Position numbers and translations under genes: made by a program | Source: Bacteroidota bacterium | GTDB lineage: Bacteria > Bacteroidota > Bacteroidia > AKYH767-A > OLB10 | Length of the DNA: 64,000 bases | Direction: 5' to 3' | NCBI GenBank assembly: GCA_016714535.1 | Contig: JADKDR010000001.1 | Location: forward strand, 434,001 to 498,000 | Notes under the pieces: generated by a model | Told to the model about the DNA's origin: nothing | Database searches by the model: none | Seen by the model: the letters and a program-made list of their open reading frames with translations, nothing else | Shown here: in pieces, positions 47,834 to 57,504 of the stretch | Layout of the letters: every line of letters begins with the position of its first letter | How positions within the stretch are numbered: the stretch's first letter is position 1

Positions 47834-48085
47834 AAAAAAGCGGAGATGTCGTTTGGTTTGACAATCACCGCTTAGAATTAAAACTACCCCTTTTAATTTT
47901 TTATATGTTAGAAAAGTTATATTGTCAATTTTTTGTAGTGCTTAATTGGCAAGTACATTATTAGAACGATTGGCCTTATGCTTTGTTTTATTGTTAAGCA
48001 TTATTTAACGCTACCAAGTTATTGCCTCTTTGTATGAAAGTACGAACGCATTTCAATTTTCGTTAGTGCCATCCGCAAAGTTTTT
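47834..48085 (-). ncRNA. Candidate structured 3' RNA element of tonB (duplicated at 46976)
   Basis: Non-coding stretch between the tonB stop and a hairpin followed by TTTTTT on the minus strand (stem GCGGTGAT/ATCTCCGC with one mismatch, 47840-47871), which is a good terminator. Elements also found in the other copy: ACGAA...TTCGT hairpin near 48040-48062, GTTAA-N7-TTAAC near 47990-48015, and AATTAAAA-CTACCCC-TTTTAATT near 47877-47899. It may be a long 3' UTR, a 3'-derived small RNA or a mobile non-coding element. It matches no RNA family that I recognise. Confidence 0.4.
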
Positions 48086-48904
48086 TTATTTTGTTTTAAA
48101 TGCAATGGGTAAGTTCATAATTACATTAACACTTTGCCCGTTCTGAATTCCTGGTTTCCATTTAGGCATGATGCCAATTAATCGTGCAGCTTCCTTTTCA
48201 AAATCAGCTGCTCCTGCTACCCCTCTTAAAACTTCAATGCCATTAATGGTTCCGTCTTTTCGTACCACAAAACTCATATACACAGTTCCTTCTGCACCTA
48301 TCTCAAGCAGGTGGCGTGGGTACTTTACCTTGCTCTGAATAAACTGCAACATAGCTTCATATCCTCCGGGATACTCCGGCATATTCTGTACAACACGATG
48401 ATTGGTATTGTTGCCAACATCTGTTGAGTCTATACCCTTGCCTCCGCTATTATCAATAATTGCAAGACTATCAGTACCCTTGCCCGTTGAGCCGCTCGTA
48501 TTAACAGACTTGTCGTCCAGATTTAGCTTTGCCAGATCATCGTCATCTGCATTGAGCGAATCGTCTGCAACAATCAAAGGTTGTAAATTTTCTTTGGGTG
48601 CTGGTGCAGGCGCAGCAGCTTGTTCTTGTTTAGGCGTTGCCAACTCCTCCTTTGGCGCTATAAAAATGTCTTCCATAATATGCGGAATGCTTACAAATTT
48701 ATCTTGCACATTGGTAACCGGATTAAAATATTGCCATGCAAATGCCATAATAATTGCAGTAGCTATCAATCCATAAGCAGCTAACATCCCTTTTACCGTG
48801 CGCGCAGCTGCATTTGTGCGCAACTCATATGCTCCGTATGCTTTGTTCTTGTTTTCGAAAAGTTGGTCACACCAGCCTTTCGAATAAATGCCTTGTTGTT
48901 TCAT
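48086..48904 (-). CDS. tonB: Energy transducer TonB
   Basis: 272 residues. Cytoplasmic N-terminus with the Bacteroidota KAYGAYELR motif, one membrane helix (~45-62, AAYGLIATAIIMAFAWQYF), a flexible Pro/Ala/Glu and Asp/Gly-rich periplasmic linker (~85-175), and the TonB C-terminal domain (~180-272: MPEYPGGYEAMLQFIQSKVKYP, GTVYMSFVVRKDGTINGIEVLRG by landmarks VYMSFVV, PKWKPGIQNGQSV). It couples proton motive force from ExbBD to outer-membrane receptors. ExbB/D are not adjacent. The gene has its own terminator ~215 bases downstream, an unusually long 3' UTR. Confidence 0.95.
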   Translation of the reverse strand: MKQQGIYSKGWCDQLFENKNKAYGAYELRTNAAARTVKGMLAAYGLIATAIIMAFAWQYFNPVTNVQDKFVSIPHIMEDIFIAPKEELATPKQEQAAAPAPAPKENLQPLIVADDSLNADDDDLAKLNLDDKSVNTSGSTGKGTDSLAIIDNSGGKGIDSTDVGNNTNHRVVQNMPEYPGGYEAMLQFIQSKVKYPRHLLEIGAEGTVYMSFVVRKDGTINGIEVLRGVAGAADFEKEAARLIGIMPKWKPGIQNGQSVNVIMNLPIAFKTK

Positions 48905-49059
48905 CTTCTTTTTTTTTGAGTGGTTTAATCATAAGATGAAAAGGCATTTAATTTTCCATAAGCAACTATAATAACATCATGTTTAGTTACATAATTTTGA
49001 CAAACGAATAATGGGAAACTAAAATGTGCAGGGTTTGATTTTGCAGGAGCACGAAAAAT

Positions 49060-50046
49060 TTACCGGTAAACTTCGGTAGCCCCTGACCCAAAGCGCAAGC
49101 TATCAGCATCGCGAAATCTAAGAAACGTAAATTGCCTTAACTCTTCTCTTATTAATCGTTTCAGCACTCCGTCCCCAACTCCATGAATAAAAATAATTTG
49201 CTCTCCATTCTTAACTATAAAGTTGTTAAGAGCCATCTTAAACGCTTGCATCTGATGCCAAATGATTGTTTCGTTAGGGGTGTTATTGGTGTTCACCTTC
49301 AGCGCTTCGGTATGCAAATCAACAACAACCGGAGCTGACAGTTCTCTTTGATACGAAACATCCTTAATGGGAACGTGTTTGATGGAGCCCAGATTTTTTA
49401 ATAGTTCAATATCTATTTCTTCTTTTATAAAGTTATAGAGTAACTGCATGCGCACAAACGCAAATCTACCTTTATGCTGATGGTCAACCACATCACGCCC
49501 GGGCATTTGAAAAGGGATAGTGCTTGCTTGGGGACGATAATAGTTAGTCAAATTATTGTCGAGCAAAAGCAAATCAACTTGCAGTGCACTAACCTGCGAA
49601 AAATATTTTCTTTCCTTGTTATCAATAACCTTATACGTTCCAGATTCAATCAACTCTAAACACAATGGAATTTTGGGCTCAACAGCTAATGAAACACCAA
49701 TGGCTATGCGGCAGTTAGTCCGGTTTACAATAGCTATTTCTATCGGCCCCAGATTAATCTGCGTATCGTCAGCGGGCAGGGATATCAATGCCACAGTTCC
49801 ATCAGGCGCAAGGCTGGTATACTTATCTGCTGCTTGCTTTACTGTTTCTTCGTTTTCTCGTTCACGAAAAATACTTTCCACAGCAGCAGGTTTTATGAAT
49901 ACTGCGGCTAACTCATTTTCCGAAACATCGATAGGAAAGTCGCCATCCACTTCAACCTTTACCGAACCATCCTTATTATAAGACAGTATCGTTCCTTCTA
50001 ATTTTTCGTTTTTAAAGGTTACAAACTCACCTGCTTTAAATTTCAT
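49060..50046 (-). CDS. DUF2027 and Smr domain protein
   Basis: 328 residues. N-terminal SH3-like/DUF2027 region (FKAGEFVTFKNEKLEGTILSY, KVEVDGDFPIDVSENEL), a middle beta domain, and a C-terminal Smr domain (VVDLHTEALKVNT... GEQIIFIHGVGDGVLKRLIREEL) as in MutS2. The D-L-H and H-G-x-G motifs of Smr are intact. These proteins are conserved in Bacteroidota; a role in nucleic acid metabolism is inferred from Smr. It lies ~50 bases before the protease gene but is not overlapping it. Confidence 0.9.
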   Translation of the reverse strand: MKFKAGEFVTFKNEKLEGTILSYNKDGSVKVEVDGDFPIDVSENELAAVFIKPAAVESIFRERENEETVKQAADKYTSLAPDGTVALISLPADDTQINLGPIEIAIVNRTNCRIAIGVSLAVEPKIPLCLELIESGTYKVIDNKERKYFSQVSALQVDLLLLDNNLTNYYRPQASTIPFQMPGRDVVDHQHKGRFAFVRMQLLYNFIKEEIDIELLKNLGSIKHVPIKDVSYQRELSAPVVVDLHTEALKVNTNNTPNETIIWHQMQAFKMALNNFIVKNGEQIIFIHGVGDGVLKRLIREELRQFTFLRFRDADSLRFGSGATEVYR

Positions 50047-50097
50047 TTCGTTATACTGTCAATTTGAGCGCTAAATAACGATTTCGTTTTCTAACTT

Positions 50098-53003
50098 TTA
50101 ATCAGCCTTATAAAACATAACCCTTTCGGCAAATTCACTGTTGCTAATCTCCATGAAGTAATAGGCTGAAGCAAAATAGCTTAGATCAATTTCCAATTGC
50201 GCAGCGGCAAAGGGGTAATATTTTTCAAAAACCTTTTTACCTGCGGCACTGTAAATAGTACAAATCAGGCTTTTATTTTTTACAGTGGCAGGCAAGTTTA
50301 CATACATAACCTGTTGCACAGGATTTGGATACACCTGAATATTTATTAAACCTTGAGTAACGCCTTGCCTTATATTTACAATACTGATAGAATTATTTCG
50401 CGCACACTTTTTATTGTCCTTTACGGTAACAATATAATTTCCAGCAACCAATCCGGTGGCAGTTTGTGTGGTTTGCAATGGACTGGTATTCCAGGTATAT
50501 CGGTAAGGTGTAAATCCATTGGTTGGTGTGGCTGTAGCTGTTCCATTGTTAAATAATGGTGCTGTGGCATCGGTTTTACTCATTGCTATTTGTATTTGTG
50601 CGGGCTGTGTTAATGTTGCTGCAATCGATTTGGTACAAGCATTAGCATCTGTAATGGTACAGGTGTAGGTGCCAGCTACGAGATTATTAATACTGGCAGT
50701 AGTTTTATTATTGCTCCACAAATAGGAATATGAACCTCCACCTCCCGAAGGGGATACGGTGGCTATACCATTTTTACTACCAAAACATTTTAGAATAGTT
50801 TGCGTTAAATTAGGGACAATGTCAGTAAACTGACTTACTGTAAAAGAGGATGTGGTGCTTACGCCATTTGTTCCGGTAACGGTAACAGTATATGTTCCTG
50901 CACCAAGATTGCCTGCAGGATTGGTAGTTGCACCATTGCTCCAAAGATAACTATACAAAGGCATACCTCCATTTGCAGAAATATTAATGCTGCCATTAGT
51001 TTGCCCAAAACATCCGGCATCTGTAACGTTGCCACTGTCAACTACAAGTGGTGCAGGTGCTGTTATAGTAAAATTGGTATTTGATATATCGAAAAAATAA
51101 TTATCTGCAGCTTCTACTCTTATACGATTAGTGCTTCCGGGATTATTGGGTACAATGAGTACTTCACTACCATCATTGGGTGAACTTGCATTAACAATTA
51201 TGGGATAAGTATTTCCCCCATCGGTACTAAGTAATATTCTAACATTGGCACAGTTTACCGGAGGTAGGTTGGTATTAATTACATTCCAACTAACGGTTTG
51301 ATAAGTGCCAGCCTGCCAGGTAAGACCTGTGTTTGGAACGGTCACCGTAAACGGCCCTGATGCACTGTCAACCGTTAATACAACCAATGTATCGTTGTTA
51401 GTAATGCCTGCACCATTCGTGCGATTGTCGCGCACAGTAAGCCTGAATGCCATGTTACGATTATAACCTGGCAGTATTTCACCAATCGTTGTAGTATTGT
51501 TTATTATATCCGAAATCTTGGGAAAAGTGCGCGTAGCACTTACTACAGGAATAAAAGGCCTGAACAATGGGGCATTACCAGCAGGTACATTCCATGTACC
51601 TGCTGGCCCAAGGTCAAACTGCTCCCAGCAATAAGTTAAGGCATCATTGTTTGCATCTGTGGCAGCACCTGTTAAGCTAAATGGTGTATTTCGGGGAATG
51701 GTCTTATTAACTGGTAAGGAAGTAATTACAGGAGGGGTGTTTCCGGTAGCAATAATAGTAGCGCACGTATTTCCATTTCCGGTTTGAGTAAAGGTAACAA
51801 GATCATTAAAGCTCTTTGCATGAAATGTTGGGATACTATTAGGCGCCAGATTGTTTACACCACAAATGCCTGCATACGCCTGAATGGTTATTCCACTGCC
51901 GGGCTCGTATGCAGATGAAGAAGAACGATTGCCATTACAAGAATTGGTAATGGCATTAAAAGTATGCGGGCCACCATACTGATGTCCTATTTCATGAGCT
52001 ACATAATCGATATCAAATGGATCGCCAATGGGGTTACCACCTCCGGTAACTCCACGTGCTTTGAAGTGCTGCTGCAAGGAGAATTTAACGAGGCAACACC
52101 TCCTCCACCGGTACTAAATACATGTCCTATATCATAGTTAGCAGTTCCAATAACAGCATCGCAATTGGTTTGGTTCTGTCCAAGCATAGTGCTACCGCTA
52201 TTATTGGTATAAGGATCTGTTGCGCCATCGGTATAGATAATTAGCGTATCATTTGGAATTAGTAACATGCGAATATCCACTTCTGATTCATAAACTCCAT
52301 TTACACGATTAACAGAAGTAATAATACCTGCCAAAGCACCCGCTTTAGTACCACCATAGTAAGTGGTGTACTCACCCGTAGCAGCCATAGCCAGTCGGTA
52401 TGTACGCAACTGTGTGCCACTGCTTCGGTTGCTGTTGTTGGCCACCGATTTAATTTCATTCATATCTACCACATCATCGTTTTCACAAACAAAGGGATAC
52501 TGCCGCTTGCATTGGTTTTTATCAAACACGGCATAATACTTTTCGTTACCATGAATACAAGGGTTAATCAATATCCATTGCTCACCACCAAAAACCATTG
52601 CATGAAAACCCCATGGTGTATAATCAATTCTTGCTTTTATATGACGGCTTCCAATCTCACTTGCAAGAAAAGTTTTTATTTCAAATGCCTTTTCCTCTTC
52701 TTCAATAATCAGGTTATAATGATAAACTTCAAAATGATGCAAACTGCCATCCGGAAAAGGAAGCGTAAACCGCAGACCCGGAGAAGGCTTTGCATCAAAC
52801 GACTCTTGTGGCGCCTTATTTAATTCGGATTTTACTGCATCAAAATCAATGCTATAGTAACTTGTCGAAACCGGATAATCCATTGCTAAACTTCCGGAAA
52901 TAACAGGGCGACCAATTCTTTTAAAGAATGACTGTGAGTGCGCAGTGCTAAGGAGAATTGAAAAAATGATACTTAGCTTAATGGCGTATTTTATTTTATT
53001 CAT
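50098..53003 (-). CDS. Reprolysin-like (M12B-type) metalloprotease with SprB repeats and T9SS tail; one frameshift
   Basis: ATG 53003 opens the signal peptide (IKYAIKLSIIFSILLSTAHSQ). A propeptide-like region (~25-190) is followed by the metzincin catalytic domain: YRLAMAATGEYTTYYGGT, INRVNGVYESEVDIRMLLI, then the zinc site HEIGHQYGGPH (H-E-x-x-H-x-x-G-x-x-H). The frame breaks at about 52065-52077 (one base missing), joining ASLNSPC to QQHFKARGVTGGGN; the joined protein is ~968 residues. After the catalytic domain come an Ig-like stretch, three SprB-type repeats (GSINISANGGMPLYSYLWSNG, GIATVSPSGGGGSYSYLWSNN, GTATATPTNGFTPYRYTWNTS, each shown as a landmark) and a type A sorting domain (VYPNPVQQVMYVNL). 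Confidence 0.9.
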
Positions 53004-53223
53004 ATGAATGATGGATTTATTTTTTTTTAAAAGTAGAGAATCTTTTTCAATAAGATATAACACACACTGAAAGCCTGAAAAAAAAATCGCGGAAGCATTG
53101 AAGCTAAAACATTTAAAACAGGAAAATTGGAAAGTATTTGCTTTAATAAACAAACCACTAAATGAATAGTTTCCTTAAACGTTGGATAAATGTTTGTAAA
53201 TTATTCGTGCTAAAAAGCTGTAA

Positions 53224-53781
53224 TTAATTACTGATAAATGCCGGGCGCTTATCGTACTTGCTGGATATATGCAACATTATGCGGATGCCGTTATCAGTAA
53301 TTTTGCTGTTGATATTACTATATAAGGCAATACCTATTCCCAAATCTTCGAGAGGTTTTACAACAATAGGCATGTTGGCGCTAGCGCCAATGGTTCGAAA
53401 GAACTTGCCTTCAATATCGTAACCACTTTGTACGGCAGGGCCTAAAAACATACCATATAAGAATAAACGATTGCGCACCACGTAGCCGGCAGCCAGGTGA
53501 AAGGAGTAAACAGAGTATTCACTTTGAAAAATGCTGAAACTTTCTACTCCACCTTGCAAATAAATTTTACCTAATGCACGGTTGTAATCAAAATAATAGT
53601 TGAGCCCATTGCCACCGCTACCAAGGCGTTCCATGGTAAATCCCAAAGCAAGGTTGCCCCATTGGTAGGCTTTCTTTTTTGGTTTCTTGGTAGCTGACTG
53701 TGCAGTTGCCCTCATATTTGATAAACCTAGCAAAAGACCTAAAGCGAAAAAAATTTTAAGTAAATTATTCCGTGTGAACAT
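53224..53781 (-). CDS. Small outer-membrane beta-barrel-like protein of the copper operon
   Basis: 185 residues with a signal peptide (KIFFALGLLLGLSNMRATAQ) and a series of amphipathic strands (WGNLALGFTMERLG, LNYYFDYNRALGKIYLQGGVES, FHLAAGYVVRNRLFLYGMFLGP, IGIALYSNIN), consistent with an eight-stranded barrel. It starts 25 bases after the diheme enzyme gene and is the last gene of the SCO-MbnP-MbnH run. Function unknown; by position it may help copper or ligand uptake. Confidence 0.75.
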   Translation of the reverse strand: MFTRNNLLKIFFALGLLLGLSNMRATAQSATKKPKKKAYQWGNLALGFTMERLGSGGNGLNYYFDYNRALGKIYLQGGVESFSIFQSEYSVYSFHLAAGYVVRNRLFLYGMFLGPAVQSGYDIEGKFFRTIGASANMPIVVKPLEDLGIGIALYSNINSKITDNGIRIMLHISSKYDKRPAFISN

Positions 53782-53806
53782 TGCGGCAAAAATAGATGTT
53801 GTTAAA

Positions 53807-54832
53807 TTATTCGTTGAACAATTTGTTTTGAAGAAAGTTCTTATCGGTTAACGTCAATAAAAATGCTGTTAAATTTTCTTTTTCAATTTGAGTAAGTGTT
53901 ATACCGTTGGTTAACAAAGTATCTAACGTGTAACTTTGTTTTACATTGCCGTAGTGTGTCAAAACCTTGTCAAGAGTAAGAAAACGACCGTCATGCATAT
54001 AGGGGCCCGTAACTTCAATGTTGCGAAGCGAAGGAACTTTAAACTTGCCGCTATCGCCAAGGTCAAAAGTTATTTTAGCTCTTCCCGGGTCTTTATCAAA
54101 ATAACTATCTAGCCCATTGTTGCGATAGGTTAAATCGGTCATCAATGGTTCGCTATGACAGGTACTGCATTTAGCTTTGTAAATAGTATAGCCATCTGAC
54201 TCGGCAGCAGTAAGTGTTTCCTTTCCCTTTTTGTATAAATCAAATTTCGATTGTGCCGAAGTTATCATCACCATGAACGTGCTTAAAGCACGCAACATTC
54301 TTTGGCTATTGACTTCGTCAGTGCCAAAGGCACTGCGAAACATTTCGCGATAGGTGGCATCCACTTTTAATTTAGCAACAACATTTTCGATGGTTTCGTC
54401 CATCTCAACCGGATTGGTAATGGGCCCTATAGGTTGCACTTCCAGATTATTTATTCCTCCATCCCACATAAACTCTGCATGATATGCCAGATTAAATATT
54501 GGAGGAGCATTGCGTGTGCCTAAAAGCCCGTTAATGCCGTGACTCACTCCGTGCTCGCTATGCGCAAAACCAGCATGTTGCTGATGACACTCGCCACACG
54601 AGATAGTGTTATCTTTAGATAAGCGTGTATCATAAAAAAGTTTTTTGCCCAGCAAAAATTTTTCGGTAGTAACCGGATTTTGAACAAAATCATATACAGC
54701 TTGCGGAAATCCCTCCGGATGTTCGTATACAATTGGTACTTTTATTTCATCTGATTCCAAATCCGGGTCAACCTTACAACCTGCAAGGCAAAGCATTGAA
54801 ATAAAAATATAAACTATTGTTTTACTGCGCAT
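53807..54832 (-). CDS. Diheme MauG/MbnH-like cytochrome c peroxidase, lipoprotein
   Basis: 341 residues. Lipobox LAGC with Cys19. Two heme c sites: C79-GE-C82-H83 and C222-ST-C225-H226, plus the family motifs GKKLFYDTRLS, GTRNAPPIFNLAYHAEFMWDGG and VPSLRNIEVTGPYMHDGRF. Cytochrome c peroxidases and MauG-like oxidases share this layout. The neighbour is an MbnP-like gene whose 3' end overlaps this start by 11 bases, which favours the MbnH type, an enzyme that oxidises a Trp of MbnP. Periplasmic, membrane-anchored. Confidence 0.92.
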   Translation of the reverse strand: MRSKTIVYIFISMLCLAGCKVDPDLESDEIKVPIVYEHPEGFPQAVYDFVQNPVTTEKFLLGKKLFYDTRLSKDNTISCGECHQQHAGFAHSEHGVSHGINGLLGTRNAPPIFNLAYHAEFMWDGGINNLEVQPIGPITNPVEMDETIENVVAKLKVDATYREMFRSAFGTDEVNSQRMLRALSTFMVMITSAQSKFDLYKKGKETLTAAESDGYTIYKAKCSTCHSEPLMTDLTYRNNGLDSYFDKDPGRAKITFDLGDSGKFKVPSLRNIEVTGPYMHDGRFLTLDKVLTHYGNVKQSYTLDTLLTNGITLTQIEKENLTAFLLTLTDKNFLQNKLFNE

Positions 54833-55608
54833 TGACTATATTTTGAATTGAGAACATATCTTGACTATTAGAAGAAATGTAAACCCCATCCTTGGCCGAG
54901 GTTAAAAAAGGTTGTGAAGCAAAATCAATCAGATTAGGTGTTTTAAATACTTCGTTTATTTCTGCCTGCAAGGTAACTATACTTGTTTTGCCGTTGCTAA
55001 TCTTAAGTTGAGTGGCAGTTAAGGGCAAGTTAACTGTTACAATATTCATATATGGATTTTTAAAACCACCAACATGAAAGGCAATATTATTTCCATTGAT
55101 ACTAGCTTGAGGCGAAGTGCCTTCTAGTTTAAAAAATATATAACCTGTACTCCATGACCAAAACATATTATTGGAGGGATCCAACGCTCCTGTTTGAGCA
55201 CCGGTAGTATTTCGAGCACTATCAACACCAATCAAATAAGACATTTGGGTGTAATCGCCAACCGGTATTTTATTAATCACAAGTTTTTTAGACGATTCTT
55301 TGCCATCATCAATTAAAAAATAAGTGTCAGGTAATTTTACTTTGCTGCCACTGGAAGTAGTTAATTCAAAATTCGATAAATAATACTTTAGCCTGTTGAT
55401 GGTATAAATATCACCATTGGGATTTGTATAATTCACGCTGCCATCGGTAACAGCTGTTACCCCATCAACGGTGTTAAGCACGTTAATTTCAACCGACCCT
55501 TCCTGAACGGTTACAGGGGGCTGAATATCTTTGTCATCATCATCATCCTTTTTACAAGAATTAAATGTTACTGCATAGCATGAATAAAATTGTGAGTTTA
55601 ATTTTCAT
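54822..55608 (-). CDS. MbnP-like copper-binding lipoprotein, one frameshift
   Basis: The visible frame (GTG 55481 onward) has the MbnP family signature: INRLKYYLSNFEL, FLIDDGKESSKKLVINKIPVGDYTQMSYLIGVDSARN by landmarks, DPSNNMFWSWSTGYIFFKLEG and the C-terminal DIN-like region (TLQAEINEVFKTP). Its upstream sequence continues in frame through QPPVTVQEGSVEINV and a Cys-Lys-Lys-Asp-rich stretch, but the ATG and lipoprotein signal (MKIKLTILFMLC, from 55608) are in another frame; one extra base at 55568-55575 explains this and gives 261 residues with the lipobox FNSC. MbnP proteins bind copper through a Trp-derived kynurenine formed by MbnH. Confidence 0.85.
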
Positions 55609-55621
55609 TTTTTTAAATTTT

Positions 55622-56266
55622 TTAATGTTCGGTTTTTAATTTCCTGATATCTGTTATTAGCTTGGTAATTTCAGCGGGGTTTGTGCCATCATAATACCCT
55701 CTTATTTCAAAATCTCTATCTATTAAAATTAAATTTTGAGTATGCACAAAATCATCCACTCCACCATCACCATCATCGGTAGCTGCAAAGTACGATTTTC
55801 TGGCCAGACTATAAATTTGTTTCTTATCACCGGTAACAAACAACCAGCGTTTGTCGGTTACACCCAGCTCATCGGCATAGGTCTTTAATGTTGCTACCGA
55901 ATCGGTCTCCGGATCAACAGTATGAGATAATATACGGACATCATCATCTTTTGCAAATGCTTTATATACTATATTGAGGTTATTACTCATCTTGGGGCAA
56001 ATGGTTTGGCAGGTAGTGAAGAAAAAATCAGTTACATATATTTTTCCATCAAACGTTTCATTGGTAACTGTTTCGCCATATTGATTGGTAAGGTTAAACT
56101 GGCTCACTTTATGATTGCGGCCATCTTCTGCCTTTGGCCCAAACACCGGAAGCGCCTTATGTCTCGTATTACGCTTCTGAATGTTATAGGCAGCAAAAAT
56201 GGAACTCGAAATAATCAATACAATGATGATAATGCCATATGTCCAGGTATTCCTTTTGCCACTCAT
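55622..56266 (-). CDS. SCO family copper-binding protein
   Basis: 214 residues, one N-terminal membrane anchor (~12-28). Thioredoxin-like fold with the copper site C86-QTI-C90-P (FFFTTCQTICP) and the distal His in DDFVHTQNLILIDRD. SCO proteins deliver or reduce copper for cytochrome oxidase or other cuproproteins. Thirteen bases after its stop the MbnP-like gene begins, so it heads a four-gene operon. Confidence 0.93.
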   Translation of the reverse strand: MSGKRNTWTYGIIIIVLIISSSIFAAYNIQKRNTRHKALPVFGPKAEDGRNHKVSQFNLTNQYGETVTNETFDGKIYVTDFFFTTCQTICPKMSNNLNIVYKAFAKDDDVRILSHTVDPETDSVATLKTYADELGVTDKRWLFVTGDKKQIYSLARKSYFAATDDGDGGVDDFVHTQNLILIDRDFEIRGYYDGTNPAEITKLITDIRKLKTEH

Positions 56267-56522
56267 GATGATGTTAGTACAAGATTTCGTTTGTAAAACT
56301 ACTACTTATTTTTCTTTTAAAGATTCAAATGATAAAATCTTAAACGTATAAAGGTTAAATAAGTTTAAAGTTGACGTTGTGTTTAATTTCATATGGTGAA
56401 ATGATAATTATCATAAACGAAAATTAAAAAATATTTTTTGCAATAAAACATGATTAACAATTAGGTTGATATTAAAATATTTTCATTCCTTTATCACAGA
56501 TAAAGAAAAAACAAATGTAACT

Positions 56523-56903
56523 ATGACCACACTTAATAAAATAAAATTGGAATTTCCGATTAAAGCATCACCTAAAATCATATACTCCTACCTTAGCACA
56601 CCCGCAGGCCTAAACGATTGGTTTGCAGAAAAAGTAACTACGCGGGATAATATTTATACTTTTCATTGGGGCGAAGAAGAAACGCGAGCAAAGATTTCGC
56701 ATAAGCGCGAAAATCAAATGGTGCGTTTTAATTGGCTCGATGATGAAGACCATCCATATTTTGAAATTGAAATTATTACCGATGAAATAACCGGAGAAGT
56801 TGCATTGCTTGTTACGGACTTTTCGGCACCTGAAGATGTTGATGAAATGCGCATGCTTTGGGAGCAGCAGATTCACGATTTAAAAAGCATTATTGGTGCT
56901 TAA
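56523..56903 (+). CDS. START-like (SRPBCC) domain protein
   Basis: ATG 56523 (MTTLNKIKLEFPIKAS) is chosen over the upstream ATG 56466 because it matches the family start. 126 residues with the START-like fold: KIIYSYLSTPAGLNDWFAEKV, YTFHWGEEETRAKI, VRFNWLDDED, PYFEIEIITDEITGEVALLVTDF by landmarks, and the C-terminal helix MRMLWEQQIHDLKSIIG. These Bacteroidota proteins are small cytoplasmic ligand-binding proteins with no known ligand. Its 3' end overlaps the convergent gene by 14 bases. Confidence 0.87.
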   Translation: MTTLNKIKLEFPIKASPKIIYSYLSTPAGLNDWFAEKVTTRDNIYTFHWGEEETRAKISHKRENQMVRFNWLDDEDHPYFEIEIITDEITGEVALLVTDFSAPEDVDEMRMLWEQQIHDLKSIIGA

Positions 56904-57477
56904 TGTTTTGTAAAAACATTTCGTAAAAATTAAGCGTTTCTATTTTTAACGTTTCTACCTTATCAAACTCAATCACCTTTGTAAGTTTTAGAAAATCGTT
57001 TAACGGAGTGAAATTGGAATCTTCCGAAATTTCCCGATAGCCCGATGTAATATAGTGTTGCCACAATTGGTCATCATGCAACTGATACACATTCATTTGG
57101 CTAAAACTTTTTATTACTTCAGGTAAGTAAGGTTGATAGTGCAAGAAATATTTCCCTGAAATTGCTATGTTTAATGTAAAATACTTGCCCCATAAAAAAA
57201 TCAAACGAAAGGCAAATATGCCATCGTTACTAAAAACATTTGGATTGTCGAGTACCATATATGGCAGGTTGTTATAATTCTCGCCACGCGAAATCTTTCC
57301 TTGCTTACGATTCACTTCGGCAGGCAGGTTTTGATTATACTTTTCTTTAAGCTTATTTATATGGTTGTTAATTTGCAGAAAGCGTTCGTGCAACGAAGCG
57401 AATATTTTATTCTTTTGCACAAAGAAATAATCACCCGAAATTAAACTTAGTTCTTCCTCACTAAATGGTTGTACCAT
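56890..57477 (-). CDS. Conserved-looking cytoplasmic protein of unknown function
   Basis: 195 residues with no signal peptide. It starts MVQPFSEEELSLISGDYFFVQKN by landmarks and has a coiled-coil-like helix (~25-48), NNLPYMVLDNPNVF and FAFRLIFLWGKYFTLNIAISGKYF. The opening E-E-L-x-L-I and W-G segments recall conserved proteins of this phylum, but I cannot name the family. A TACTTTTG -7 like element lies at 57483-57490 on the minus strand, six bases before the ATG, so a leaderless message is possible. Confidence 0.7.
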   Translation of the reverse strand: MVQPFSEEELSLISGDYFFVQKNKIFASLHERFLQINNHINKLKEKYNQNLPAEVNRKQGKISRGENYNNLPYMVLDNPNVFSNDGIFAFRLIFLWGKYFTLNIAISGKYFLHYQPYLPEVIKSFSQMNVYQLHDDQLWQHYITSGYREISEDSNFTPLNDFLKLTKVIEFDKVETLKIETLNFYEMFLQNIKHQ

Positions 57478-57504
57478 GAGGACAAAAGTATAGAAATAGA
57501 ATAC

